Part shown: positions 15,551-26,880 of the stretch, piece after piece
How the letters are laid out: each line of letters begins with the position of its first letter
How positions within the stretch are numbered: position 1 is the stretch's first letter
Assembly (NCBI RefSeq): GCF_963422355.1
Contig: NC_085088.1
Span: 3,291,847-3,355,846 of the forward strand
Origin: Corticium candelabrum
Lineage: Eukaryota; Porifera; Homoscleromorpha; Homosclerophorida; Plakinidae
Direction of reading: 5' to 3'
DNA length: 64,000 bases
Made by a program: the position numbers and the translations under genes
Notes under the pieces: model-generated
The model's input: only the letters and a program-made list of their open reading frames with translations
Databases searched by the model: none
What the model was told of the DNA's origin: nothing

Positions 15551-16324
15551 CAGAGCTGCCAACTTAGCAGTGTCAAAATGCGTGAGTTTGCGTGAAAAAT
15601 GATGCGGGAAAATGCGGGAGTTTACATTTTTGGACACACCCACAATACATTAATATCAATAAATTTATATTGTAATAAGTGTTAAATAATATATAAATAA
15701 TATCTAATCAACAAAATTTAAGCATTTCCATGCCCGGTTGGAATACGTGTAGAAGCCATTAGTTAATTATTTAAATTATAGTACAACAAATGTATAACCG
15801 TTTGATTAATGTGCCTAATTAGTGACACACAGTATCAACATGCATACACCAATTACTAAACATAATAGTTAATTAATTAAACACAAAACTTGTACTGTAC
15901 GTACTACTGCTTGTTATAAAAATCTAAGAACAAAGTAGTTGCACATTCTCGTGGCTAGTTGGGATGTTCTGGATTCTATTTTCTGGTGGCCTTCTTCCAT
16001 CGCTTTTCCAGGTAGTCAGCCTCTCCCCCTTTTCACCTTCTATGTCAGTATTTTGACCAAGTATGCTAGGAAAGAGCCGGATGATGAGAGGGGCTGGCAC
16101 ATAGAAATTGTTATTGGGATATCAAGTATGTGCGTACACATGCATGTACTAAAACTGTAGGGTACAGTACAGTTACACAGAAAAGGCACGCCCATCATTT
16201 TGGTCACACCCACCAATGGTCAGAATGCTGGAGATTTGATGCCAAATGCGAGTAGGCGGGAGAAGGGTCCCAAATGCGGGAGTCTCCCGCTGAGCCGCTC
16301 AATTTCGGAGAGTTGGCAGCTCTG
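15551..16324. mobile_element. hAT-like non-autonomous element
   Basis: The insert interrupts array unit 3. Its ends are CAGAGCTGCCAACT and the inverse AGTTGGCAGCTCTG. Ends of the CAGRG(N)TGCCAA type are typical of hAT transposons. Shifting the boundary by one base gives flanks ACAGTCGC and GCAATCGC, an imperfect 8-bp target duplication as expected for hAT. The 774 bp encode no transposase. The interior is AT-rich with several TTAATTAAT stretches, and the ends carry GCGGGA repeats. Confidence 0.7.
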
Positions 16325-17872
16325 CAATCGCTATGTAGGATTTAAATACATTTTACAGGTAGCACGTCTAGAAAGAAAATAGCGTGTATATTCGTAATGT
16401 TTCACGACAATTACTCCACCCAGCGTACGTGGTGTTCAGGACTTTGAAGGCTCATAGCTGTAGAAGCGACGGTGTAAACACAGCTTCAATTACTAGTTTC
16501 AGCTATGAGCCTATAAGAAAAGGGACTTTGTAAAAGTCACGAGACTTGGCGAGTACGTAGCGTAGTCTAAGCACATAGGGCTAAACCGACTTCCAGTCTG
16601 GGGACTATGTAGCTGGTTATGTCTGTCACGCTACAGGAATGTGCCACGCCTCCTTAGTGTGGCCCAATCACGAAGCATTAATTTCTTTATGTCGTACGTG
16701 GCTACCAGAGACAATAGACGAACAGCCAATCGTACGCGCGAAACTCCCTTGAGAGAGTTTTCTCACCAGAACAGTGTAATTCATGTTCGCGATTGCTAGA
16801 ACCTGTCGAACATAAACAACAGAACTCACCTGTCTGCAACTGCTAACCAAAAATCGATCGCTTTCTTGGTTTTACGATGGTTATACGGGAATCTAACATT
16901 ACGTACTAGTAGAGATTTTATGTCCCGTATACGATGACTCTACTTACGACTACTACGGACTTTGCTGTCACGCGAAACGACAGTCGCTATGTAGGATTTT
17001 AAATACATGTTACAGGTAGCACGTCTAGAAAGAATAGCGTGTATATTCGTAATTCTTTGCGACAATTACTCCTCCTACCGTACGTGGCACGGTGTTCAGA
17101 ACTTAGAAGGCTCATAGCTGTAGAAGCGACGGTGTAAACACAGCTTCAATTACTAGTTGTACATATGTTTATTGTTTACTTAAGCTATGAGCCTATAAGA
17201 AAAGGGACTTTGTAAAAATCACGAGACTTGGCGAGTAGCGTACTCTAAACGTATAGGGCTGAACCGACTTCCGGTCTGGGGACTATGTGGCTGGCTGGCT
17301 GGCTGGCTGTGTCTGTCACGCTGCAGGAATGTGCCACGCCTTTCTGTGTGGCCCAATCACGAAACATTAATTCCTTTATGTCGTACGTGGCAACCAAAGA
17401 CAATGGACGAACAGCCAACCGTAGGCGCGAAACTTCCTTGAGAGAGTTTTCTCACAAGAACAGTGTAATTCATTACTCATGTTTGCGATTGCTAGAACCT
17501 GTCGGAAATAAACAAAAGAACTCAACTGTCTGCAACTGCTGACTCGAAATCGATCGCTTTCTTGGTTTTATGATATTTATACGGGAATCTATCTAGAAAT
17601 TTTATGTCCCGTATATGATGACTGTACTTACAACTACAGACTATTTACGGACTATGCGGTAACGCGAAACGACAGTCGCTATAAAGGATTTTAAATACAT
17701 TTTAAAAGTAGCACGTCTAGAAAGAAAATAGCGTGTATATTCGTAATTCTTGGCGACAATTACTCCTCCTAGCGTTCGTGGTGTTCAGAACTTTGAAGAC
17801 TTATAGCTGTAGAAGCGACGGTGTAAACACAGCTACAATTACTAGTAAATAATAATAAACGCTATCCTTCTG

Positions 17873-19010
17873 CAGACGTTGACCGACTGTACGCTCCTTG
17901 CAGTGATGGGGGTAGGGGGTTACAACAGATTGAGTCGGCATATCAATCTTGTATTGTGAGGCTGAATTGTTGCCTTGCAGACAGTTCTGATCCTTTCATA
18001 TATACGGATGATACGGGAGTGTGACTCCGGAAAATCTCTACACTCGATCAAGCGCATGGCTCGTCACTTTACTGCACAGCTGCGGAGGAGTCTTGCTTCG
18101 GACGACAAGTCGCAGAGCTTACACAGGAATGCATTCATCTCGGTTGAAGGTGGCTTCGAGCAAAAGCCTGAAACAGATGCAAGACATTACCGTACGTGTT
18201 GCAGTTCTCTTCGTGTGCGATTCTGAAGCGGGAAGCCTATGCACGGAAAGTATCGCTGTCTCACTGAGCAACTGCCTGTAAACATGAAAGAGATCTACTG
18301 ATGGCTAAAGGCAGCAAATCTTTCTGCTGCAATTGAGGGACCGGTTGTTGCTGCTCCAAACCAAGCTCTTCGGACTCGGTACTGTGAGCACAAGGTTCTA
18401 CATCGTGATGTCAGTCCTACTTGCCGCATGTGCAGTGTAGGCCTGGAAACAGTCGACCACATTGTGGCAGGATGTAGTGCTTGGGCACCGATGGACTACA
18501 CTGATCGACACAATCAGGTGGCCTCCATCATTCACTGAGATGTTTGTCGCCATTTTGGTGCTCCAGTTGGGAGCAGATGGTACAGCATCATCCTGATAGG
18601 CTTGTGGAGACGGATGACATTACTATGATGTGGGATACCACCATCCCCACTGCTAGAGAGGTCAAAGCCAATCGTCCAAACGTCTGTCTCGGAAATGAGA
18701 AGACAAACAATTGTCTTCCTATTAATATCAGCTGTCCTGCTAATGGCAACATTGGCAAGAAACATGCTGAGAAGTCGGCGAAGTACAGCAACTTGCGAGT
18801 GGAGATAAGCCGCATGTGGCATTTTGGAACAATGGTGGTTCCGGTAGTCTTGGGAGCTTTGGGCACAGTGCACGCAGGTATTGCATGGTGGCTGGACATT
18901 ATTCCAGGTCATCACAACCTGCAGCATTTACAGAAAACAGTGCTTCTGGGATTTACTCGGATCCTTCGTAAAGTCATGTCTTCTTTCTAGACAGCCGTGA
19001 TGGTCTAAAT
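17873..19010 (+). pseudogene. Decayed LINE 3' half with nuclease-like C-terminus
   Basis: Reading across frameshifts gives DVDRLYAPCSDGGRGLQQIE, then LKAANLSAAIEGPVVAAPNQ and ALRTRYCEHKVLHR, a zinc knuckle CRMCSVGLETVDHIVAGC, RPNVCLGNEKTNNCLPINIS, HAEKSAKYSNLRVEISRMW, PVVLGALGTVHAG and LQKTVLLGFTRILRK. This order (zinc knuckle, then an Asp/Glu-containing PD-(D/E)XK-like stretch) is seen at the C-terminus of some non-LTR retrotransposon proteins in invertebrates. The longest intact frame is 18544-18990. Several frameshifts and stops mark it as dead. It follows the last array unit directly and lies in the galectin unit A intron. Confidence 0.65.
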
Positions 19011-19093
19011 ACTTCTGAAGCAGGGTTTGCTTCCGGTACTCGTAATAGACTTCACAAATCAGACCGATCTGGTTGAGTACGACACATAGTTTC

Positions 19094-19740
19094 TGTGATC
19101 TGGCGTGGAGATCGTTGGCAATGAGGATCAGTGCTTTTCTTCTAGTCATCTATATCCACTGGGCGTGCTGTCTATAGCTGGCTCCTCGTGCTGCACGAAA
19201 TATATAATCGATTATAACATAAATAAATTTATTATTGAGGTTATGCCTGTTACTTTTTAGCGCTATATAGATTACACGGAAACATGTATCTTTCTGGGAC
19301 TTACCTGCCGTGTTGGTGGGCTCCCAGTTGAGGGTAAAGGCCCCACCTTAACCTACCAAGAGGGTGATGACAACATAATACCATTATGACCTTGGTTTGA
19401 TCCCGGGTGGCAATAGCAATATAATGAAATGAGTCTGTTGGTTCTTTCTCATTCTCTATTGGGCTATGTCTGTGAGAGTAGACTTGTTTCCGTCGATGAG
19501 GAGTTTCTGTGATCTGGCGCAAGGATCGTTGGCAATGAGGATCAGTGCTTTCCGTGTAGTCAATAATATCTACTGGACGTGCTGGCGAAATCCTCATAGC
19601 GCACGCAATAAATATCGATAAGCTAGCGCCATATGGATTACACGGAAACATGTACCTCTCTGGGACTTACCTGGCGGGTTGGTGGGCGTCCAGTTGAGGG
19701 TAAAGACCCCAGTTACCCTACCTAGAGGGTGATGACGACA
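19094..19740. repeat. Two direct copies of a ~240-bp sequence, possible SINE
   Basis: Blocks at 19094-19375 and 19500-19735 share TTCTGTGATCTGGCG, CGTTGGCAATGAGGATCAGT, GATTACACGGAAACATGTA and CCAGTTGAGGGTAAAG. After the first copy, GGTTTGATCCCGGG (near 19393) looks like a pol III B box, and GGGCTCCCAGTTGAGGG upstream loosely resembles an A box, so a tRNA-derived SINE is possible. Spacing and missing 3' features make this uncertain. Confidence 0.4.
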
Positions 19741-19842
19741 TAGATGAACTCTGTCGTTTTGTTGATTGTTGTTTGTCAGAAAGTTTCATCATTGTCACTG
19801 CATAAGCAGCGTGAAGATATCAATATTTGTTGTGCGGTTTAG

Positions 19843-20430
19843 GGTTCGTGGACTCTTTCCGAATTAAATGGTGAGGTAATCGTAATGGAAAGCAGAGTTT
19901 CAACTGTTTCCAAGAAATATTTAATGGTCAAAGGTGATCAAACAACTGTTGACACTACGGCTAGCAAAAGTCAAAAGAAAGGTGACGTATACATGTACAG
20001 TACTTTGTTCTGAACTCTAATCAGTAATCGTCTATTTCATTGCATTTATATGCGTGTAGCTAGATTTACGATTACTGGTAAACAAAACCCGTACAGCTTA
20101 AGAAACAATCAATTCACTGACAGGTTTTTGACAATCAAAGAGAATCGACTTTACGCAGTATGATCACGTGACCAATTGTGTCAACGTTACTTCAATTGTC
20201 TTTATTGTTAATTACAGTATGCTGATAGCGACTATGCTAAGTTCCAAGTCACAGAAGTCAATGAAGGATACTACAGTTTTGAGTCTAACGAAACTAACGG
20301 CTTCTATATTGGAGTTAGCCAATCTGGAGATATTGTAACACCAAACCACGTTACGGGCGAAGAGTCTAATTTCTACAACGCTTACAATAACGACGAGACA
20401 TCTGGTTATCGTCTCTGCACAATCATGTAG
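19843..20430 (+). CDS. Beta-trefoil domain, unit A (three exons)
   Basis: Exons 19843-19981, 20060-20157 and 20218-20430, with GT-AG borders and phases 0, 1, 0; ends at TAG. They encode GSWTLSELNGEVIVMESR, KKYLMVKGDQTTVDTT, ARFTITGKQNPYSLRNN, FTDRFLTIKENRLYA, DYAKFQVTEVNEGYYSFESN, FYIGVSQSGDIVTP and ESNFYN. Three repeats of the 'YL-x-V/I-x-x-x-G' type fit a beta-trefoil fold, closest by eye to FGF- or fascin-like trefoils. I cannot assign a known family. By splice phase and by analogy with units B-D, it is the C-terminal part of the protein whose galectin exon is 11874-12302. It ends RLCTIM. Confidence 0.7.
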
Positions 20431-20679
20431 AGAACTGCAAAGGACATCGGTTGACATCTAGTTTGGAGCGCGCGCGTGCGCATGTGTGTGTTTGTGCGCG
20501 TGCGCGTGCATGCGTGTGTTTGTGTGTAAAATGGTTTGCGATATTTTATGTTGTGCTGTTCAGACGTCTATGTATAGTTTGATGCTCAGACTAGTTTTGT
20601 GTGCGCTTTCTTCGTAGTTGTAGAAATTAGTAAATCTAACATCTGAATGTTAAAAAACTACACTGGCTCTCCTACGGAA

Positions 20680-20870
20680 GCCGAGAAGAGTTATGCTGTG
20701 CTTCACTATGCATGGTTCTTCTCGGCTAAGGTCTGCTGTGCTTGCCTATGCACTCTGTTACTAATAATAGAAACGAACTGTGTCTGCCGTGCTCTACTAT
20801 GCAGTCTGTTACTAATAATTGACATTCTGGTCTACAGTGCTTTCCTATGCAGTCTTCTACTAAAAACAGC
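20680..20870. repeat. Degenerate ~65-bp tandem repeat
   Basis: The phrases TGTGCTTGCCTATGCACTCT, CGTGCTCTACTATGCAGTCT and AGTGCTTTCCTATGCAGTCT recur with GTTACTAATAAT between them. Non-coding as far as I can see. Confidence 0.6.
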
Positions 20871-20974
20871 CAGTAAAGTGACAAAAGCGGAACTACGTGT
20901 TTACTAAAAAATGTTGTTATTACCTTTCTTAGTTAAATCGTTTGAGATACTTAAATGCATGTGTAAATCTAGTC

Positions 20975-21325
20975 ATGGCTCTTGGTCGATTAACCGAAAC
21001 ACACATGTACTGTACCAACTGTATGGTGGACAAAAGAACGTTGCACTTCCTAGCTAATGTCCTCAAAGGCAGCAGTTCGAGTAAGTTAAGCGGCATAATC
21101 ATACATTTTATTTATTATCTCTGCAATGTTCTAACATATACAGGTACGACTTCGGAACCAATACGGAGAGCTCTTAGCGTTTATTGCGGGAGAAGCACTG
21201 AAGAGTTCGAGAAAGAAAAGAAGACTTTGTTGGATGTTAAAGACACTCAGAAGAGATTGCGGCAGGTCACAACAGCCGCGACGTCAAGCAGAAAGAAGAA
21301 GAAAACAACGTCTGAATTTGTTTCA
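20975..21325 (+). CDS. Two-exon gene fragment, unknown function
   Basis: Exon 1 (20975-21080) starts with ATG and encodes MALGRLTETHMYCTNC then MVDKRTLHFLANVLKG, ending at a consensus donor (GTAAGT). Exon 2 (21144-21325) follows the acceptor ATATACAG, joins in frame and encodes EPIRRALSVYCGRSTEEF, EKEKKTLLDVKDTQKRLR and a Lys-rich SSRKKKKTTS, ending at a second donor (GTAAGC). No later exon is recognisable before the (TTG)n/(GTG)n block, so the 3' part may be lost. The YCTNC pair could bind metal and the middle part is probably helical or coiled coil. Unit C lacks this ~950-bp piece after its trefoil exons, so it was inserted and may come from a mobile element. Confidence 0.4.
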
Positions 21326-21486
21326 GTAAGCGCTCAATGTTGTGTGTAGAATGTTTGTCCGACAGTCTACAAGTAGCTGCTAACGATTCTATATATATGG
21401 CACGCTTTTTGTTCTTTTCTTTACGCCATTGTTCCGATTCCCGCTATATTCAAATTCACATGTGTGTGTCTGTTTGTTTTAGTTTG

Positions 21487-21487
21487 A

Positions 21488-21521
<34 letters not shown>

Positions 21522-21596
21522 GCTGGTGGTGGTGGTGGTGGTGGTGGTGGTGGTGGTGGTGGTGGTGGTGGTGGTGGTGGTGGTGGTGGTGGTGGT

Positions 21597-21636
<40 letters not shown>

Positions 21637-21655
21637 GTGTGTGTGTGTGCGTGTG
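21487..21655. repeat. Compound (TTG)n-(GTG)n-(GT)n microsatellite
   Basis: A TTG run changes to GTG and then to GT without a break. Unit C has a shorter equivalent (44268-44377) at the same place downstream of its trefoil exons. Confidence 0.95.
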
Positions 21656-22560
21656 TTATAGCATATAAAATTATCTGCGACAGTACGAGTGTAAAGTCGC
21701 TCACGCGTTCTAGACATGTACTGTGCAATATATAGACGTCTACTAGTCTCATGCTCACACGAACTTCCATTTTCTATGATTGTTCAACAAAAGTCATGCC
21801 CATTATTTCAAAAATTTTAATGTTTGATTAGCAGCTATGTATGTAGTTCTGGCAATTCTGAGACGGTTTCTTACGCCCACTTTCTCAACCAAGGCAAATT
21901 GCCTCATGCCTAGTTTATATAATACGAAACTGTTTGCATTTACTCCTTTTACCATGACGCTACCAAACGTTCTAATACGCGTCCACCCACATCTCAAGAA
22001 GCTTTTGCGCTCCAGACGTGGAAATTGTGCTGGCAGAATGATGGTATGGAGCTTGTGGATTTTAACTAAGTTAGATGTCCAAAATTTGCATTGACGTTTA
22101 CGTAATGAGGGGAAACCGTCAATGGTAATGTGGATGTCGCGTGACCACAACCTACACTTGCATTCTTCTATCCATATTGACATTCATGCGCATTACTTAC
22201 GCTAATAACCAATCAAGTGTACGTGTGACAGAAATATCAATGATAAATGTAGATGCACAGCTATACACTAAAACATCTGTTCTTGACCTCTAAGTAGAGT
22301 TTACACCTCGCTCCTAGGATGTAATGTGCTATATCAAAAACAAACTTCAATTTAGTCTTGACTTCAGGATTAAGGCGTCACTAAATGGATGGGTTGCTTG
22401 ATTCGTATATAATTTGCTTACGGACAAGATATTTAGATGACCCATTTGTTGAGCAGCGTTTCATACGTCGGATCGTGTTACGTCGTTGGCATGCGTTTCG
22501 CTATCGCTAATCACGTGACAATCATCGCAGCTGCATGGTTAGGTGGCAAACTGGATGCAA
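21656..22560. repeat. 3' flank of galectin cassette A
   Basis: Starts AGCATATAAAATTATCTGCG and aligns with 44388-45060 (unit C) and 62330-63330 (separated 3' flank of unit D). Shared landmarks are CATGCCCATTATTTCAAAAA, CCATGACGCTACCAAACGTT and CCGTCAATGGTAATGTGGAT. No gene is seen; the last ~60 bp also occur after unit B (39300-39390). Confidence 0.7.
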
Positions 22561-22989
22561 GGCACATCAATTATAATATCTAGCTATACTTTGACGAAGG
22601 TTTCTCGGTGTGAAATGCCATCATGCATTTATTTAAAGTACAGCTGACGGTTTGAGCGCTACCTCGGCATTATGGGTAGATACGTTAGGTATGCACATTA
22701 GTGACGTTCATTCAAATCATTTTACAAATCTACGTAGGTAGATGTAATTTTTTGTCTCCAATATTTCCTGACTAACTCTCTAGATAGATATAGAAGACTC
22801 AACAGTCGTCAGGAAACCAAGTGCAACATGCGTTACACATTTTTGGCCATAGAATTAAACTGAATATACTCGATACAGTACAATGTGTAGAAACATACAT
22901 ATACCGCTCTACAGTCTGGTCAAGCAAGAGTACCCACTGTATAGTGTTAACTTAGAGAAATCGTTTACTTCAAAATTAATTGTTTGTGT

Positions 22990-23126
22990 ATCTTTTAAAA
23001 TATTGATAGGAAAAGCTGATTACTGAGAAGGTTGCATGTGTACCTTACAAGCAAAGTCACCCACGACAATTTGAAACTGATGAAAGATGGGAAAACTGTG
23101 GCTACTGGCGGTGTAGATGGCAAAAG

Positions 23127-23206
<80 letters not shown>

Positions 23207-23720
23207 TATGTGTGTGTGTGAGTGTGTGCGTGCGCTTGCGTGCGTGCTTTTGTTTATGTAACATTTAGACAAGTTTTGCTGCCTTGATTAATGTTATCTA
23301 ATTTATTAGCCCAATTTATAGCGCACACAGAAGACGACTTCGTGTCCGTAGTGTCTCTGCAAATCATGAAATTTCGTGACAAGTACCTGGCAATAAGAAA
23401 CTATTGCCTTGGGGCTGTAAGATTTCAAATCATAGCCGAAAGCGTTCACAATAAGTAACCCAGCATTTTACAGGAAAAGAAAAGCCAATTCAGTTACTTT
23501 AAAATTTTCGAAACAGATGGTACCTACTCTATCTTTCAGTCAATCAAGTATTCCGGTCAGTACATTGGGGTCAATCTAGATGGAACGATTGCAACACCAA
23601 GCACGACGAGCCGCAGCGACAAAGCCCAATTCTATTTCGGCTCCGAACCCAATCCCAAAAAGTATATCAAAGGTTTGTATATTCCTTTATTTTCTTCCTT
23701 ATCATCTGTCGTTTTAGATT
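22990..23720 (+). pseudogene. Diverged beta-trefoil remnant (no galectin exon)
   Basis: Three blocks match the trefoil exons: SKVTHDNLKLMKDGKTVATG (near 23040-23125), FRDKYLAIRNYCLG (within about 23310-23402, donor GTAAGA) and EKKSQFSYFKIFETDGTYS then SGQYIGVNLDGTIATPST (acceptor TTTTACAG at 23473, on to about 23720). Order and splice phases agree with units A-D, but identity is low. The first block runs directly into (GT)n at 23129 with no clear donor, and no galectin exon is seen upstream. It is either an old broken copy or a distant paralogue. Confidence 0.55.
23129..23240. repeat. (GT)n microsatellite
   Basis: About 90 bp of GT repeats with a few interruptions, inside the trefoil remnant. 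Confidence 0.95.
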
Positions 23721-26700
23721 GAATCTCGAACCCTGGTCGACGTCTGACGATGGCCGTAGCCTGGATTCAGAAGTAGTGCATGCGCTATACATCAAAATGG
23801 AACAATGACGCTACAAACCCGTCACGTGGTTTCTTAATTGTATATACTAGAATTAAAAAATTTGAAGGGAAATGTAGAGATTGCAGTGATAGAAACAAGT
23901 TCGACATACAAGACGCATTCACAAATCTCTAAGTGCACCTATCTCGTACTATGCACCAGTAAATTGATCAGAAGCGGACGTACACAGCTGAGGGGGTGGT
24001 TCGTCCAACCCCCAAACTTCCCAGCTTACGGACCTGAACGAACGGAATAACAGGCCTGTCAAAATAACTTTAGAGTGTTTGGGCCTAGCGCACATTAATG
24101 CATTACCATATCACCACGCCTACACTTAATTAATATCAATACAAGAAAATGTTGCAATTATGTGTTAATTAAAGCTATTACAAAAATAGTTTAAATAATC
24201 TTGATTGAATTTAAAATAAATCAAGTATTTGTTAATATTTATCACTTATTTATATAATTGCATGGGTATATCCGAAACGGAAATTACCGCGAATCGACGC
24301 CTTGTAAAACTACAAGTTTTCGAAAGTGATAGTGCCATAGACCCAAAGGCCTTATAGTCTTCGATGTGTAGACTCGACCCGGTCTCTCTCCGCCCCCGTC
24401 ACTATCCGGATAATCAATACTCAGACCGGCTACTGACATCACTAAATGCTGCAATTAGTGCGCACTGTATGCCAACTGCCTTGGCCAATTTACACATGCC
24501 TCCATGGTATCCGCTCTTGCTGTGGTTGCAAAGGCGTGGCGCACAAACACTTCACAAATCACCGGCAACAGCGTTTCTATCGCTTTCTGCGCCTAGATTC
24601 GCATTGATTAGGAGTTAGCGCGGCGAGAGTTGTCTTTTGTCAAGCGATCTGGGCATCTTACGCGTCGTTTGCGCTATGATCTTAAACTAGCTAGCAATGC
24701 AAGCCCTTGGCCCGTATAAAACTTAGAGGTAATTAGTTGCGCTATGACAGAATCGTATTACTCACATTATACGATTCTGTCATACGATTACGATGCCTAA
24801 TCTACTGTATTATAAAGTCTGGGATTGCGTGTCAGTTTATGCATGCCACTGCATTGTCCTTTGAACTTACTCTTCTACGCCATTAATTCTAGATGTAGAT
24901 GTACGTCCGCAAGTAGGGACATTTCAGAGTTTTGGTGACGCACACGTTCTTCAAATCTAGGTCGTCTACAGCAACATGTGGCCCCACTCTCATTAAACTA
25001 ATTAAGTTAAAGTTCTAGAGACCTTAAAATCTAAACGATTTAGACACCTAGTCACGAGTTTCTGAAGCGTGCTCAAGCGGTCACACTTGTAAGGAATTTT
25101 GAGGTGTGGTCTCCGCGCACGTCCACTGTGTTTTTTAGTAGACGGAACGTGCTAAGTCTCTTGCACAGTCCCTCGTAACGCGCGCATGAACAGCGGAGAG
25201 GGGGCGGTGCGCAAGCGAAGGGGTCTGTTCAAATTCGTTAGATAATTGGGAACGGAAAGGAGTGACAAACGCATGACGTCGTCTTTATTTCGCACGCATA
25301 GCACGCGCCCGCCCCAGGTAATGGCTAAAATGTCCCTCGACAGGCTGTGATTTACGCGCTTGCAGCCACGATGTTATGCAGACGTATCTCGGGTGTGGGT
25401 TCAAGATTTTTTAAATTTGCTTAGTTGATGTAAGTATTCTGTATTTGTTACGGCTAATGTTTGGACTGGGTGCAAAAGCAGTATATAATGATTTGTAACA
25501 ACTATTGTATAGATACATGCCAATTGAGCTGTGCGTTACAAGGTCTGCGCGAACGTCTATCAATAATCCATCGAATACTATACCTATATTCATACATGCA
25601 TTACGTTATACTTTTGCATTACCAATATAAAGTATAAATTGTATCTAGTATTTCTATATATGTATCTATAGCTATAGGTATGTATGTATCTAGATATATA
25701 TACTACGTACCTATGTAGCTAAATATATACAAACATATAGCCCATCGTGTGCCTCCAATGGCAGAAAACTGACTACGCCGCTGGATGGTCTATGGACGCT
25801 GCTGTGCACGTCCTGTCACTGTTAGCTTGAAAAGATCGAAGAACTGAAGCTGAAACTAAAACGAAAACGCGTGCGTACAGCCACCACTGCATGGTCCAGG
25901 GGCTGCACAAGCTATAGAGGTTGTCTGCATGGAGTCACCCCTCTTACCGCTCTCTCTCTATTACAATATACATCTAGTATATCAATTAAATTAAATTAAT
26001 CTGTTGTTTCACAATATTGTGCAGTCCTGACGCATTTCAGAACTGTATATACGTATGCGTTGACAATGGAGTCTTCCGACAGCACCGACAGTACATCTAA
26101 AATACTCTGTGTTACAGTGTGTATGTACGATCATTACTCAAATAAAGATTTTAATAGCAACCACGCCCAATAGCTGCATTTGGCCATCCATATGTACAGT
26201 TTTACTGTATTCAGCAGACTTACGAGTCGCGCGCTTTGCGCTCTCTCTGGTCTAGTAGAAATTCGAGATTACCAGGAAATGTAATTGACTGATCGATGAG
26301 TAACCGTATCCAGGCATGAGGCAGTAGAGGCAACTGCCTCCTGACGAGGCACTGTTAAAAGTGACGTGCTATGCGCTTGATTGCAGTGCTAAAATTTAGC
26401 GTCTGTACACAGTAGACGTTTACCGGTTTATTGGCAGGCTTGCGCTTCGACAATAGACATCTTCCGATTTACTAGTAGTCATCTGAATCACTCAGGGTAC
26501 ATACACGTATAATGCTATCAACACCGGAATACGGGACATTGCAACACAACGAGATGTGCATATAATCCGGGTATTGTTTAGAAAGATACGCGCGGGCTGT
26601 TTTCGTTCACTGAGGGTAATGCAGCGATATCGATGTTTAAGTATTTCTGTTCTTGAATTCTTTAACAGGCAAGTTCTTAGCGGTGCTATACATGTGTTCA

Positions 26701-26780
26701 TATTTCTGTCAGTTGGTTTGTTTGTTCAAGTATTGATAGTACCTAGCCGTGTACCTTTGAAGTTTTTGTCTCCATGTTAG
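23721..26780. other. No gene recognised; repeat fragments
   Basis: 24746-24783 is a hairpin (TGACAGAATCGTAT and its inverse). 24850-25130 resembles 30.50-30.80 kb. 25370-25530 is a copy of the region just upstream of galectin unit A (11375-11530) without the galectin exon. 25740-25880 is related to 45290-45390, where a Cys-pair exon remnant is seen. The rest is AT-rich with short frames only. Confidence 0.5.
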
Positions 26781-26782
26781 CC

Positions 26783-26870
26783 TGTCGCCCTGTCTGTTTG
26801 TCTGCCTGCCTGCTCGCTTGCCTGTCTGCCTGCCTGCCTGCCCGACCGCCCGCCCGCCTGCCTGTCTGAA
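26783..26870. repeat. Degenerate (CTGC/CTGT)n tract
   Basis: CCTGTCTGTTTGTCTGCCTG and further CTGC/CTGT units lie directly upstream of a LINE remnant, the same arrangement as at the other copies of that LINE. Confidence 0.85.
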
Positions 26871-26880
26871 TTATTGCTAC

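Larger units (their letters stand above)
13026..17809. repeat. Five-copy tandem array of a ~620-bp inverted-repeat element
   Basis: Five units (13026-14204, 14252-14870, 15031-16459, 16501-17119, 17183-17809) each begin AGCTATGAGCCT (slightly varied) and end with its reverse complement AGGCTCATAGCT. After most units comes a shared spacer containing GTAGAAGCGACGGTGTAAAC. Each unit carries CACGAGACTTGGCGAGTAGC, CACGCTGCAGGAATGTGCCA and TTTATGTCGTACGTGGCAAC. Units 1 and 3 are longer because of nested insertions. Short reading frames recur in each unit but differ in length and carry frameshifts, so I do not call genes. The short TIRs suggest a MITE-like element that was then amplified in tandem together with its spacer. 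Confidence 0.8.

Noticed and set aside
19661-19700. U1 snRNA gene or pseudogene
   Set aside because: Only about 11 bases agree with the U1 5' end; the following stem-loop sequence does not match and no proximal promoter element was seen.
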